Shown in pieces: positions 45,185 to 54,067 of a stretch of 64,000 nucleotides of DNA. Position numbers and translations under genes: made by a program. The notes under the pieces are model-generated. The model did not search any database, was not told the DNA's origin, and saw only the letters and a list, made by a program, of their open reading frames with translations. The stretch spans positions 248,001 through 312,000 of the forward strand of contig NZ_JAINDF010000004.1 of assembly GCF_023006325.1 (NCBI RefSeq), in the 5' to 3' direction. Origin of the DNA: Kordiimonas marina. Its GTDB lineage: Bacteria > Pseudomonadota > Alphaproteobacteria > Sphingomonadales > Kordiimonadaceae. The number at the start of each line of letters is the position of its first letter. Within the stretch, counting starts at the first letter, position 1.

Positions 45185-45304
45185 GGTACCCCTCTCGTGA
45201 CCTTGACGGTCATCATGCCCTATCGGTTTTAATGATTGGTAAAAGCCAGGTCAAATTCCATATCCCCTCTCAGGACGGCGGCATGGTTTTTAGTAGACAA
45301 TCTG

Positions 45305-45328
45305 TTAACCTTCGTTAACATTAACCAT
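45305..45328. promoter_or_regulatory. TTAA half-site cluster between fliI and ctrA (candidate CtrA binding)
   Basis: Three TTAA cores at 45305, 45315 and 45321 occur in 24 bp. The last is TTAACCAT, an exact CtrA half-site seen in Caulobacter. The first two are spaced by six rather than seven bases. The cluster lies in the 229-bp divergent spacer and may control ctrA and fliI together. Confidence 0.55.
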
Positions 45329-45413
45329 GGAAGTGTGTCAGATAGGGTCACTTTTTATTGTTAAAGCCTGACAGGCATCCGGGCTGATTGATCAGACTGA
45401 TAGGGGAATGAAC

Positions 45414-46115
45414 ATGCGTGTTCTTCTAATTGAAGACGATCCGACGATGACCCGCAGCATCGAACTGATGCTGAACGCTGAAGGTTTCAATGTGTACAGC
45501 ACAGACCTTGGCGAAGAAGGGCTCGATCTCGGTAAGCTCTATGACTATGACATTATCCTCCTGGACCTGAACCTCCCGGACATGCATGGCTATGACGTGC
45601 TCAAGAAGCTGCGTACGGCCAAGGTCAATACGCCGATCCTGATCCTGTCCGGCCTCACGGAAATGGAAAACAAGGTCAAGGGCCTTGGCTTCGGCGCGGA
45701 TGATTACCTGACCAAACCTTTCCACAAGGAAGAACTGGTCGCCCGCATCCATGCCATTGTCCGCCGCTCCAAGGGCCATAGCCAGTCGATCATCAAGACC
45801 GGCAAGCTTTCGGTTAACCTGGACACCAAGACCGTTGAAGTCGCGGGCCAGCGCGTACACCTGACCGGCAAGGAATATGCGATGCTGGAGCTGCTTTCGC
45901 TTCGCAAGGGCAGCACGCTGACCAAGGAAATGTTCCTCAACCATCTTTATGGCGGCATCGACGAGCCGGAGTTGAAGATCATCGACGTCTTCATCTGCAA
46001 GCTCAGGAAGAAGCTGGCAGCCGCATCCGAGGGCGACAATTACATCGAAACCGTCTGGGGCCGAGGCTATGTGCTGAGGAACCCGTCAGAGGAAAGCGAT
46101 GAAGCCGTCGCCTGA
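45414..46115 (+). CDS. ctrA: Cell-cycle response regulator CtrA
   Basis: A 233-residue OmpR-type response regulator, the master cell-cycle regulator of alphaproteobacteria. The receiver has the acidic pocket EDDP, phospho-acceptor D51 in LLDLNLPD and Lys in [10 protein letters not shown]. The winged-helix DNA-binding domain (about 125-230) contains [17 protein letters not shown] and [12 protein letters not shown]-like segments. ATG 45414 is chosen because AGGGGA then sits six bases upstream; ATG 45408 is too close. ChpT, its phosphodonor, is encoded in the same window. Confidence 0.97.
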   Translation: MRVLLIEDDPTMTRSIELMLNAEGFNVYSTDLGEEGLDLGKLYDYDIILLDLNLPDMHGYDVLKKLRTAKVNTPILILSGLTEMENKVKGLGFGADDYLTKPFHKEELVARIHAIVRRSKGHSQSIIKTGKLSVNLDTKTVEVAGQRVHLTGKEYAMLELLSLRKGSTLTKEMFLNHLYGGIDEPELKIIDVFICKLRKKLAAASEGDNYIETVWGRGYVLRNPSEESDEAVA

Positions 46116-46140
46116 TCCGGGCATATAGTTTCAAGACAGG

Positions 46141-46174
46141 AAAAAAGCAGGCTTTCCGGCCTGCTTTTTTTCTT
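46141..46174 (+). terminator. Rho-independent terminator after ctrA
   Basis: AAAAAAGCAGGC and GCCTGCTTTTTTT pair around TTTCCG, followed by CTTGGG. The A-run and T-run on both sides make it usable in either direction, closing ctrA and the convergent membrane-protein gene. Confidence 0.92.
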
Positions 46175-46194
46175 GGGTTCCATACCCGGAAACG

Positions 46195-46851
46195 TTACGC
46201 CGCCTCAACCGGGTGCCGGTGCCTGTCCGCCCAGTAGGCCCACAGGACAATCAGCCACTGTGCCTGCCCCACCCACGCAATTGCGGTTGCGCTCGGCGGC
46301 GGCGCCCCGAACAGATTGCCTGCGTAAATGAGGAGCAGGAAAAGGATAAGGCCCATGAAGGCGAAACGGCCAGTCTTGTCGGTCGGCCGGGTGGCACGGA
46401 TATAGACCAGCGCCCCAACCATAAACAGGCCCAGCTCGACCACCACGGACATCGGTTTGGAAGCCCAAAGGTCAAACCCCAGCTTCGGCCCGCCCGGATA
46501 AAGGGGCAGGTCCGGCCGGTGGACGACAAGGTCCAGAAACCAGTGACTAACCACCAGGCAGCCCATGACCACGGCATCGCGCACACGCCGGCTGAACAGG
46601 TAGGTCAGGCCCCCGATAAGGATAGCCCAGCCAACACCGCTTACCAGGCTGTGGGAGATGGGATAATGGACGAAATCAAGCGGCGTGACCGCCGTGGCGG
46701 TCGGGTCGATCCGCACCGTTTCAAGCCCCAGGAGCAAAAGGGTCGGCCACAGAAGGTCGACAAATTGTGCTGCCAGGAACAGGCTGCCGAGCGAGGCCTT
46801 GGGGGCAACGCGCTTGGCTGCCATCCCAACGGCAAAGTGTCCGATAAACAT
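46195..46851 (-). CDS. Predicted membrane protein, 6 helices
   Basis: A 218-residue integral membrane protein. It starts MFIGHFAVGMAAKR and carries HYPISHSLVSG (residue about 62) and SHWFLDLVVHRPDLPL (about 102), a set of His/Asp residues reminiscent of the YdjM-type membrane hydrolase (DUF457) family. About six helices are visible. GGGGGACCT precedes the ATG. The function is unknown; it lies between ctrA and the chemotaxis operon but need not be part of either. Confidence 0.75.
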   Translation of the reverse strand: MFIGHFAVGMAAKRVAPKASLGSLFLAAQFVDLLWPTLLLLGLETVRIDPTATAVTPLDFVHYPISHSLVSGVGWAILIGGLTYLFSRRVRDAVVMGCLVVSHWFLDLVVHRPDLPLYPGGPKLGFDLWASKPMSVVVELGLFMVGALVYIRATRPTDKTGRFAFMGLILFLLLIYAGNLFGAPPPSATAIAWVGQAQWLIVLWAYWADRHRHPVEAA

Positions 46852-46937
46852 AGGTCCCCCAACGTATGCTGTGGATAGGGATGGATGATCTACTCGGAAC
46901 GCTGCCCGGCATCAGCGGGCTGTGAAGGGGGGGCTTG

Positions 46938-47780
46938 TCAGCCCAGCCCCATCAGTTTCTCAGCGGCGCCATCGGTCGGCACATACATGCCGCGATGACC
47001 ACGAACAGGGCGGAAGGCGTCCGTGATACCGAGCACGGTTTCCGCCGCCCCCAGGAACAGCGTTCCATCATCAGCAAGACATTTGCGCATCCGTTCCAGA
47101 ACGCCCTTCTTGGTGGTCTGGTCGAAATAGATCAGCACGTTGCGGCAATAGATAACGTCGAACGTGCCCATGCCGATAAAGTTGCTCAACAGGTTAAAGG
47201 GCCTGAAGGTGACCATGTTGCGGATATCGTCGCTGATGCGCCACTGGTCGCCTTCCTGACGGAAATATTTGATCAGCATCTGGATCGGCAAACCGCGCTG
47301 GACCTCAAACTGGCTGTAGGTGCCAGCCTTGGCTTTCTCCAGCACCTGGGTGCAGATGTCGGTGCCGACAATCTCAATATTCCAGTTCTGCCACTTCATC
47401 CAGTTTTCACGCAGCAGGATGGCCAGCGAATAGGGTTCCTGGCCGGTCGAAGCCGCCGCGCACCAGATGCGCAGGCGTTTCTGCGTCCCGCGGGCCTTGT
47501 CCATCGCCGGCAGCACATGATCCTTGAACAGCTCGAACGGCGTATTATCCCGGAAAAAGAAGGACTCGTTAGTCGTCATCGCTTCGGTGACATCCTTGAT
47601 CAGGCCCTCATCCCGGCTCATCCGCAGCTTCTGGACAAGCGCGTCGAGCGTATCGAGCCCGCGCTTGCGCGCCAAAGGCGTCAGCCGGCTTTCCAGCAGA
47701 TACACCTTGTCAGGCGTCAGCATCAGACCAGACCGTTCCTTGAGCATACCGGAAAGGAATTCAAAATCTTCCGTCTTCAT
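46938..47780 (-). CDS. cheR: Chemotaxis protein methyltransferase CheR
   Basis: A 280-residue SAM-dependent enzyme that methylates glutamates on chemoreceptors. The N-terminal all-helical CheR domain covers about residues 1-80. The SAM-binding part has IWCAAASTGQEPYSLAI, and later DVIYCRNVLIYFD is a family signature. It overlaps the cheB stop by four bases (ATGA) and is the last gene of the minus-strand chemotaxis operon. Confidence 0.96.
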   Translation of the reverse strand: MKTEDFEFLSGMLKERSGLMLTPDKVYLLESRLTPLARKRGLDTLDALVQKLRMSRDEGLIKDVTEAMTTNESFFFRDNTPFELFKDHVLPAMDKARGTQKRLRIWCAAASTGQEPYSLAILLRENWMKWQNWNIEIVGTDICTQVLEKAKAGTYSQFEVQRGLPIQMLIKYFRQEGDQWRISDDIRNMVTFRPFNLLSNFIGMGTFDVIYCRNVLIYFDQTTKKGVLERMRKCLADDGTLFLGAAETVLGITDAFRPVRGHRGMYVPTDGAAEKLMGLG

Positions 47781-49069
47781 CCAATTCCTCCCTGTATCCG
47801 CTTGGCGGTAGCTTGACCCAGCTCCTCAACCGGTAACACTTCGGTACATAAGCCTGCCGTGGCAACAGCGCCAGGCATCCCCCAAACAACACTGGAGGCT
47901 TCATCCTGCGCCAGCACGGTGCCACCGGCCCGCGTCAGTTCACGCGCGCCTTTGAGGCCATCATGGCCCATACCGGTCAGCACCACTGCCAGGGCACGTT
48001 CGCCAAACGTGGCAGCAAGGCTCCGGAACAAGGGGTCCACTGCCGGACGGCAAAAATTCTCGGGCGGTTCATCGGTCAGATGGAGATGAACGCCTTTATC
48101 GTCTTCCGCCACTTCCATGTGACGGCCGCCAGGGGCGACATAAATCTTGCCCGCTTCCGGTACGATACCGTCACGCGCTTCCTGTGCCGGCCAACCGGTC
48201 GCCTGCCCCAGATGCTCCGCCAGGATCGCCGTGAAGGTCGCCGGCATATGCTGGGTGATCAGGATCGGCACATTCGGGGCCTTGCCGAAAGCCTTGAAAA
48301 ACTTCATCAGCGCCTGCGGCCCCCCGGTGGATGAGCCCACCGCCAGGATTTTCGGACGCTTGAAAGACCCAGTCCGCAGTTTGATCTCGCGGCCCAACAT
48401 GGCGCTGATCGGAAGCGGCTGGTCCTCTTTGTCCGCGACTTGCGGCCTGACCGCTGCTGCAGCCGGGCGCGCACTGGCCACGGTTACAGGCCGGGCCACA
48501 GGACGGCGCGCGGTGACAAACCCACCCGCAGACTGCGCAGGGCGCAGGCCCGGACGCGCAGGCGTCAGCCCCGGCATATCCTCGCCCGTGGTCGGCAACG
48601 CTTCACCGCGTTTTTTGCGGCGGCGGCCAGCCCAGGCCTTGACCTTGTCAACCAACTCGCGCCGGAAATCGATGCTGGCGTTCACAGACCGGGCCGTCTC
48701 CGGCTTCGGCACATAGTCGACCGCGCCCATCTGCAGGCTGCGCAAGCTGATTTCCGCGTTCTTGCGGGTCAGCGTCGATGCCATGACCACCTGGATATCA
48801 GGCTTCATGTCGATCATCTTCGGCAGCGCGGTCAGCCCATCCATCTCCGGCATTTCAATGTCGAGAACAACGACTTCTATGTCATTCAACCCAAGCTGAC
48901 GCAGCGCCACAGCGCCATTGTTGGCGGTGGTCACAACCTCAATATCGGGATCTTCAGACAGATACCGGCTCAAAAAACCGCGAATGATGGCGCTATCGTC
49001 AACGACCATTACCCGATACGGGCCTCCGTCCTTGACCGCCACATTCGTATTGGACACGCCTGATGTCAC
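47777..49069 (-). CDS. cheB: Chemotaxis methylesterase CheB
   Basis: A 430-residue response regulator that demethylates chemoreceptors when phosphorylated. The receiver (about 17-130) has DDSAI and the phospho-Asp in VVLDIEMPEMDG. A long 100-residue Pro/Ala/Arg linker precedes the esterase domain, which has catalytic Ser in VGSSTGGPQAL, His in QHMPATF and Asp in TGMGHDGLKG. It is longer than the usual 350 residues because of the linker. The start is GTG 49069 without a strong ribosome-binding site. Confidence 0.95.
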   Translation of the reverse strand: MTSGVSNTNVAVKDGGPYRVMVVDDSAIIRGFLSRYLSEDPDIEVVTTANNGAVALRQLGLNDIEVVVLDIEMPEMDGLTALPKMIDMKPDIQVVMASTLTRKNAEISLRSLQMGAVDYVPKPETARSVNASIDFRRELVDKVKAWAGRRRKKRGEALPTTGEDMPGLTPARPGLRPAQSAGGFVTARRPVARPVTVASARPAAAAVRPQVADKEDQPLPISAMLGREIKLRTGSFKRPKILAVGSSTGGPQALMKFFKAFGKAPNVPILITQHMPATFTAILAEHLGQATGWPAQEARDGIVPEAGKIYVAPGGRHMEVAEDDKGVHLHLTDEPPENFCRPAVDPLFRSLAATFGERALAVVLTGMGHDGLKGARELTRAGGTVLAQDEASSVVWGMPGAVATAGLCTEVLPVEELGQATAKRIQGGIG

Positions 49070-49085
49070 TGATTGTTAATCCTGC

Positions 49086-49451
49086 CTACAGCAGCCCGAC
49101 CTGGGAGAATTTCGCTTCGATAATCTCGCGGTCGAACGGTTTCATAATATATTCGTTAGCACCGGCCTCGATCGCGGTACGGATGTGGGCCATATCGTTT
49201 TCTGTGGTGCAGAAGACCACGACCGGCTGTTCAACCCCTTCGCGGGAGCGCAAGGCCTTGAGGAAATCCAACCCGTCCATCACGGGCATGTTCCAGTCCA
49301 AGAGCACCACATCGGGCATATTCCGGTCGCACACATCGAGAGCATCCTGGCCGTCAACGGCTTCTTCAATCTCGAAATTGAGTTCTTCGAGAATGCGCCG
49401 GGCGACCTTGCGGATCACTTTCGAGTCATCGACGACAAGACATAGTTTCAT
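49086..49451 (-). CDS. cheY: Chemotaxis response regulator CheY
   Basis: A 121-residue stand-alone receiver. The acidic pocket is VDDSK, phospho-Asp lies in DVVLLDWNMPVMDG, and the conserved Thr and Lys appear in FCTTEN and MKPFD. The pattern and operon place suggest the CheY that is phosphorylated by CheA to control the flagellar switch. It lies 16 bp before cheB and 63 bp after cheW. Confidence 0.93.
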   Translation of the reverse strand: MKLCLVVDDSKVIRKVARRILEELNFEIEEAVDGQDALDVCDRNMPDVVLLDWNMPVMDGLDFLKALRSREGVEQPVVVFCTTENDMAHIRTAIEAGANEYIMKPFDREIIEAKFSQVGLL

Positions 49452-49514
49452 TTCTCAGGAATCTCCTCATTCCACCCCGCCGGTGAAACCTGTTTGTTGC
49501 TGCATCGCCTTATC

Positions 49515-50003
49515 TTAGGCCGCTTTGTCCTTGCTTTCAAAGGCCAGAAGTTTGTCGACGTCCAAAATGGGCAAGAGCTCTTTTTCAAGCCGGTAAATAC
49601 CACGGCTGACTTCGCGCCAGCGCGGGTCCAGCGTGACCGGGTTTTTCTCGAACAGCTGGTTGTCGAGCGACAGCACTTCCCCAACGCTGTCGATCTGAAG
49701 GCTGTAGGGCTCTTCATTATGCTCAACCACCACCGACATGCTGACTTTCCCCTCTTCAAGCGGCGGGAAGCCGAGACGGCGGCGAAGGTCGATCGCGGTC
49801 ACGATCCGGCCACGCAGGTTGAGGACACCGGAGACCCACTCGGGCGCGAGCGGAATTCTGGTGATCTGCTGGGCATTCAAGACATCATGCACCCCGAGAA
49901 CCGGGATGCCGAGGGTCTGCCCCGCGAGGCGGACGGTCACATAATCCTGCGACCCAGTGGTGACGACATTCAGGTCCTTGCGGACGACCATATCGCTACT
50001 CAT
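49515..50003 (-). CDS. cheW: Chemotaxis coupling protein CheW
   Basis: A 162-residue adaptor that links chemoreceptors to CheA. The CheW fold spans about residues 18-150, with VRLAGQTLGIPVLGVHDVL and WVSGVLNLRGRIVTAIDLR. Its start overlaps the cheA stop by four bases, so the two are translationally coupled. Confidence 0.95.
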   Translation of the reverse strand: MSSDMVVRKDLNVVTTGSQDYVTVRLAGQTLGIPVLGVHDVLNAQQITRIPLAPEWVSGVLNLRGRIVTAIDLRRRLGFPPLEEGKVSMSVVVEHNEEPYSLQIDSVGEVLSLDNQLFEKNPVTLDPRWREVSRGIYRLEKELLPILDVDKLLAFESKDKAA

Positions 50004-53000
50004 GCCGCGTCTCCTTTGATCTTCAGTTGCTGCGACAGGCTTCTGAGCAGCGTTTCCTTATCGAATTTGGCGACATAATCGTCGAAGCCAGCTTCATGGC
50101 CGCGCGCAATGTCACGTTCGGTCGCCAACGCCGACAGCGCGATCAGCGGCAGCTCGGCCCAGCGGCTGCCGTCCCGGATTTCACGGGCGAAATCAAAGCC
50201 GTTCATATCCGGCATTTCGATGTCGGAGATGACCATATCGAACATGTAGCCTTCTTCCATCAGCCTGAGCGCAACAGCAGCGCTCGAGACCGCCTTGACC
50301 TCATAGCCCGCCACCGTCAGCACCGGCTTCAGCATGTTGCGGAAGAAGTCGCTGTCGTCGATGAGCAGCAGGCTCACGCCTCTTGAGGGCGCGACATCGT
50401 CGGCCATGTCCCGGCTCTTGAGCCAGTCTGCGAAAGCGAGGCTCAGGAAATGGGCAACATCGATGACTTCCGATGCCTTGCCGGCGATCACCGCCGAGCC
50501 GACAACACCCGGCCGATCCGAGGCCAGCTTGATATCGAGCTTATCTTCGACGATATCGAGGATTTCATCGACGGCGAGGCCCATGGTGTATTCGCGGTCG
50601 GTAAAGACAAGCACGGGCTGACGGCCGTCTTCCTTCAGCGCCATATTGTCGTCTGCGAGGATGAGCGGCATCAGGGCACCCCGATACTGAACCATCAGGC
50701 GGCCATCCGATTGCTCGACGCTGGAGATATCGATTTCCTCAAGCCGCGCAACGAGGCCAAGCGGAACGGCCCGCGGGTTGGTCCCGCCAGCCCGGAACAG
50801 AAGCATGCTTTCCTTCTCGTCCTGTACCGTGCGTTTCTTGGCTTCCTCGTGGGCTTTTTCTTCTTCGTGCTCGTGATCGCCCGCGCTCGAATTCGCAAGC
50901 GCTGCGATGCCGTTCGGATCGAGGATCATGATCACGCTACCGTCGCCCAGAATGGTGTTCCCCGAATAAATTTCCAGGTCCTTCAGGATCGGCGCCACCG
51001 GCTTGACCACGATTTCCTCGGTGTCGAACACCTGGTCGACGACGATGCCGAAGGTAAAGGTGCCAACCTGCGCCACAACGATAAAGTCGTCCTTGTTGTC
51101 GCGGGCATCGATTTCCTCCCGCGTCATAAAACCAAGGATTTCATTGAGATAGACGAGCGGCAGAAGCCTGTTCCGGAGCCTGAGCACCGGCGTGTTCTTG
51201 ATCGTCTCGATCTTATGCTCGCTGTTCTGTGCTGCCCGGACAAGTTCAAGAACGCTGATCTGTGGGATAGCGTAACGTTCATCCTGTGCCTTGACGATGA
51301 GACCCGCGACGATAGCCAGCGTCAGCGGGATCTTGATCGCGAAGCGCGAGCCCTTGCCTTCGACCGACTGCATATCGATGGTGCCGCCGATCTTTTCGAT
51401 GTTCGAGCGCACCACGTCCATGCCGACACCACGGCCCGACACGCTGGTGATCTGCTCGGCGGTCGAGAAGCCCGGATGGAAAATGAATTTCTGGATCTGG
51501 GCGTCGGACATTTCGGCGAGTTCCGCCTCGGTGGCGAGCCGCTTCTCCAGAATTTTCTTCGACAGTTTCGAGACGGAAATCCCGCGCCCGTCGTCCTTGA
51601 TCTCGATGATGATGTGACCGCCTTCATGATAGGCGTTCAGGGTAATGGTACCGCCCTCATCCTTGCCAAGGGCAATCCGCTCGGCCGGGGTTTCAATGCC
51701 GTGGTCAGCAGAGTTCCGGACCATATGGGTGAGCGGATCCTTGATAAGCTCAAGAACCTGACGGTCGAGCTCCGTATCGGCGCCGAGCATTTCAAGCTCG
51801 ATCTTCTTGTCGAGTTCGACGGTAAGGTCACGCACGATCCGCGGCAGTTTCGCCCAGGCGTTGCCGATCGGCTGCATCCGCGTCTTCATCACGCTTTCCT
51901 GCAGCTCGGTAGTGCACTGGCTCAGCCGCTGGAGTGGGACGCCCAGCTCGGAATTTTCAACATTGCGGGTAATCTGCAGAAGCTGGTTCCGGGTCAGCAC
52001 CAGCTCGGACACCAGGTTCATCAGTTCTTCGAGAAGATCGACGTTCACCCGGATAGACTGGCTGACGCGCTTGCCGCTTTCGCCCCCGGCTGCGGCCTGC
52101 TCGCCGCTTTTTGCTTCACGGCCGGCCTTGTTGGTTTCGGCCTTGGTGATGGCTTTCGAGGCACTCAGGACAGCCTCACGCACCAGCTCGAAGCTCATGA
52201 CGGCTTCGTCAGCCGTGTCGCCATCCACCTGGCATTCAACCAGGACATCCTTGACCAGCCCAATAAGCGTATTGAAATTCTGTTCGGAAAAACCGGAAAC
52301 GGTAACGAGTTGGCGGCCGACATTGTCGGCGGCGTCCAGGTCATCCTTATAAAGCGCCAGCATCAGGCCCATAAAGCGGCCCTTGCGCTGTTCTGCGTCA
52401 ACACTTGCGAAGAACTTGCCCAGTTCCTGGTGCTTTTCCAGCCGCTGGGCCAAAAGGTGCGCGGCCACTGCAAGCGTGTCCTCACCCCCGACACGCTCGA
52501 ACAGACTTTTCTGCGCGCCGCTTGTCCCAGCCGCACTCGGTGCGGGGGCGGCCTCGTCTGCCTCATCCGGCCCCGGGGCATTGGCAAAGGCGGCTTCCAG
52601 TTCCGCAAGCGAAACTTCGCCTGGCTTGAGCACACGGCCAAGGCCCGGGTCGATAATCTCACCCTCAATCGTATCGGGTTCAGGCGCGGGGGCGGCATCC
52701 TTGCCTTCCGCGATGGCATCCAGCCGGGCGATCAGGTCGGTGTCGTCGCCTTCCGGCTCCTCCTCCGTCGCCTCAAGCCCTGCCAGGATTTCCTTGATCC
52801 GGTCCAGGCTTTCCAGGATCACCGTCACCGAATGCTCGGAGACCTGAAGCTCGCCATCCCGGAATTTGCCAAGAACGTTTTCAGACGCGTGCGCCACCGA
52901 TTCCAGCCGCGGCAACCCCAGGAAGCCGCATGTCCCCTTGATGGTGTGGACCAGGCGGAAAATGTTATCCAGCACTTCCTTGTTGTTGGGGTCCTGCTCC

Positions 53001-53077
53001 AGCTTCACCAGCTCGACGTCGACAACATCGATGCTTTCCCCGGTTTCGGTAAGGAATTCGTTTAACAGATCGTCCAT
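50000..53077 (-). CDS. cheA: Hybrid chemotaxis histidine kinase CheA
   Basis: A 1025-residue CheA. In order: Hpt (1-105, phospho-His44 in RLVHTIKGTCGFL); an acidic linker; a globin-like region (about 190-312, beginning SLFERVGG) without a heme-ligand His; the dimerisation helices (about 340-405); the HATPase (about 410-620, with RNSADHGIE, DDGRGI and GRGVGMDVV); a first CheW-like domain (to about 770); a Glu/His-rich linker; a second CheW-like domain (about 790-905); and a C-terminal receiver with LLLIDDSDFFR and phospho-Asp in VISDIEMPDMNG. ATG 53077 matches the Hpt start. The classical P2 domain is not recognised. Confidence 0.93.
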   Translation of the reverse strand: MDDLLNEFLTETGESIDVVDVELVKLEQDPNNKEVLDNIFRLVHTIKGTCGFLGLPRLESVAHASENVLGKFRDGELQVSEHSVTVILESLDRIKEILAGLEATEEEPEGDDTDLIARLDAIAEGKDAAPAPEPDTIEGEIIDPGLGRVLKPGEVSLAELEAAFANAPGPDEADEAAPAPSAAGTSGAQKSLFERVGGEDTLAVAAHLLAQRLEKHQELGKFFASVDAEQRKGRFMGLMLALYKDDLDAADNVGRQLVTVSGFSEQNFNTLIGLVKDVLVECQVDGDTADEAVMSFELVREAVLSASKAITKAETNKAGREAKSGEQAAAGGESGKRVSQSIRVNVDLLEELMNLVSELVLTRNQLLQITRNVENSELGVPLQRLSQCTTELQESVMKTRMQPIGNAWAKLPRIVRDLTVELDKKIELEMLGADTELDRQVLELIKDPLTHMVRNSADHGIETPAERIALGKDEGGTITLNAYHEGGHIIIEIKDDGRGISVSKLSKKILEKRLATEAELAEMSDAQIQKFIFHPGFSTAEQITSVSGRGVGMDVVRSNIEKIGGTIDMQSVEGKGSRFAIKIPLTLAIVAGLIVKAQDERYAIPQISVLELVRAAQNSEHKIETIKNTPVLRLRNRLLPLVYLNEILGFMTREEIDARDNKDDFIVVAQVGTFTFGIVVDQVFDTEEIVVKPVAPILKDLEIYSGNTILGDGSVIMILDPNGIAALANSSAGDHEHEEEKAHEEAKKRTVQDEKESMLLFRAGGTNPRAVPLGLVARLEEIDISSVEQSDGRLMVQYRGALMPLILADDNMALKEDGRQPVLVFTDREYTMGLAVDEILDIVEDKLDIKLASDRPGVVGSAVIAGKASEVIDVAHFLSLAFADWLKSRDMADDVAPSRGVSLLLIDDSDFFRNMLKPVLTVAGYEVKAVSSAAVALRLMEEGYMFDMVISDIEMPDMNGFDFAREIRDGSRWAELPLIALSALATERDIARGHEAGFDDYVAKFDKETLLRSLSQQLKIKGDAA

Positions 53078-53119
53078 AGGTCTTGGTCCCTGAGGGTTCT
53101 TTTGGCGCTTGTTATTCGA

Positions 53120-53137
53120 GTGTGCCCCCACGCACAC
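53120..53137 (-). other. Small hairpin in the cheA leader
   Basis: GTGTGC-CCCCAC-GCACAC forms a perfect 6-bp stem between chpT and cheA. It may affect cheA translation or be incidental. Confidence 0.3.
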
Positions 53138-53205
53138 AAATACACAACTCGCACCTTGGCTAAAAAGAGTTAAGAACGTGTAAAACTTATTGGTCTGGTG
53201 CCAGA

Positions 53206-53859
53206 TTAGCCGCCTGTTTGCATCTCGGCCATCTCCAAGCTTGCGGTAACCCGAACCGACGTTTCGGTCACAGCCTCGATGGAAACACGGCCGCCATGAT
53301 CCCTTGCGACCGAGGCCGCCAGATAGGCCGGTGCCGTTCTTGGCTCCAGCTCCTCATCTGTCGGCGCGCCCGTCATCACTGCCTGCACGGCAGGAGACAG
53401 GATGACACGGTCACCCGAGCCTTCGATGTTTATTGCAGCTTTTCCGTCCATCATCTTCATGCTTACGGTCAGCGCACCGCCCCGGATCAGCGATTCCGAC
53501 ACAACCAGGGCCAAATTCAGAAGAAGCTTCACAAGGCCCTTCGGCGCATTCGGTACGTCGACCTGCCATTCAAGCGCAACCCGGCTGCCATCCAGAAACG
53601 CCCTGAGCGCGCGCTCGGCCTCCCGCATGTCGAGCTGGGCCGAAAAGCCGCCCGCAGCCCCGAAGGCAAGACGGAAAAATTGCAATTTATTGCTGGTTTG
53701 GCGGGTGGACTTTTCGATGAGGTCGATCACGGCCTCCCGCATCGAGGCATCATGTTCTTCCTGCAGGATTTCCAGGCCGTTGTTGATCGCCCCCACCGGG
53801 CTGACCAAATCATGACACAGGCGCGAACACAAAAGTGCCGCGAAATCCATATTCTTCAT
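53206..53859 (-). CDS. chpT: Histidine phosphotransferase ChpT
   Basis: A 217-residue phosphotransferase that in alphaproteobacteria passes phosphate from CckA to CtrA and CpdR. The N-terminal four-helix region carries LCSRLCHDLVSPVGAINNG with the phospho-His, and KLQFFRLAFGAAGG follows; the C-terminal part resembles a degenerate HATPase. ATG 53859 is chosen because GGGGAGAAG precedes it. It is upstream of cheA on the same strand with a 128-bp gap. Co-transcription with cheA is likely but not certain. Confidence 0.94.
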   Translation of the reverse strand: MKNMDFAALLCSRLCHDLVSPVGAINNGLEILQEEHDASMREAVIDLIEKSTRQTSNKLQFFRLAFGAAGGFSAQLDMREAERALRAFLDGSRVALEWQVDVPNAPKGLVKLLLNLALVVSESLIRGGALTVSMKMMDGKAAINIEGSGDRVILSPAVQAVMTGAPTDEELEPRTAPAYLAASVARDHGGRVSIEAVTETSVRVTASLEMAEMQTGG

Positions 53860-54067
53860 CAGGGCTTCTCCCCACATTTACTGCCAAGGCCGCTGGCTGG
53901 AAGGCGCCCGCTCCGCGCCTGTTTCCCGCCCCCTTTTGCTGCCGTCAGACCGGCCGCTGGGGACATTTTTCCTTGCCATTTATGACCTCTGTGTCAGAAC
54001 CATAGCGGGCGAAAGCCACCGGGCCAAGTGACGAAACGATTTCAGACCATTTTTACACGAGGAAACT

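Noticed and set aside
45185-45413. GANTC (CcrM) methylation site in the ctrA promoter
   Set aside because: Reading the whole spacer I found no GANTC sequence.
50450-53065. An 871-codon open frame on the plus strand opposite cheA
   Set aside because: cheA is supported by several domains, and the opposite frame has His/Arg/Asp-rich composition with no recognisable domain.
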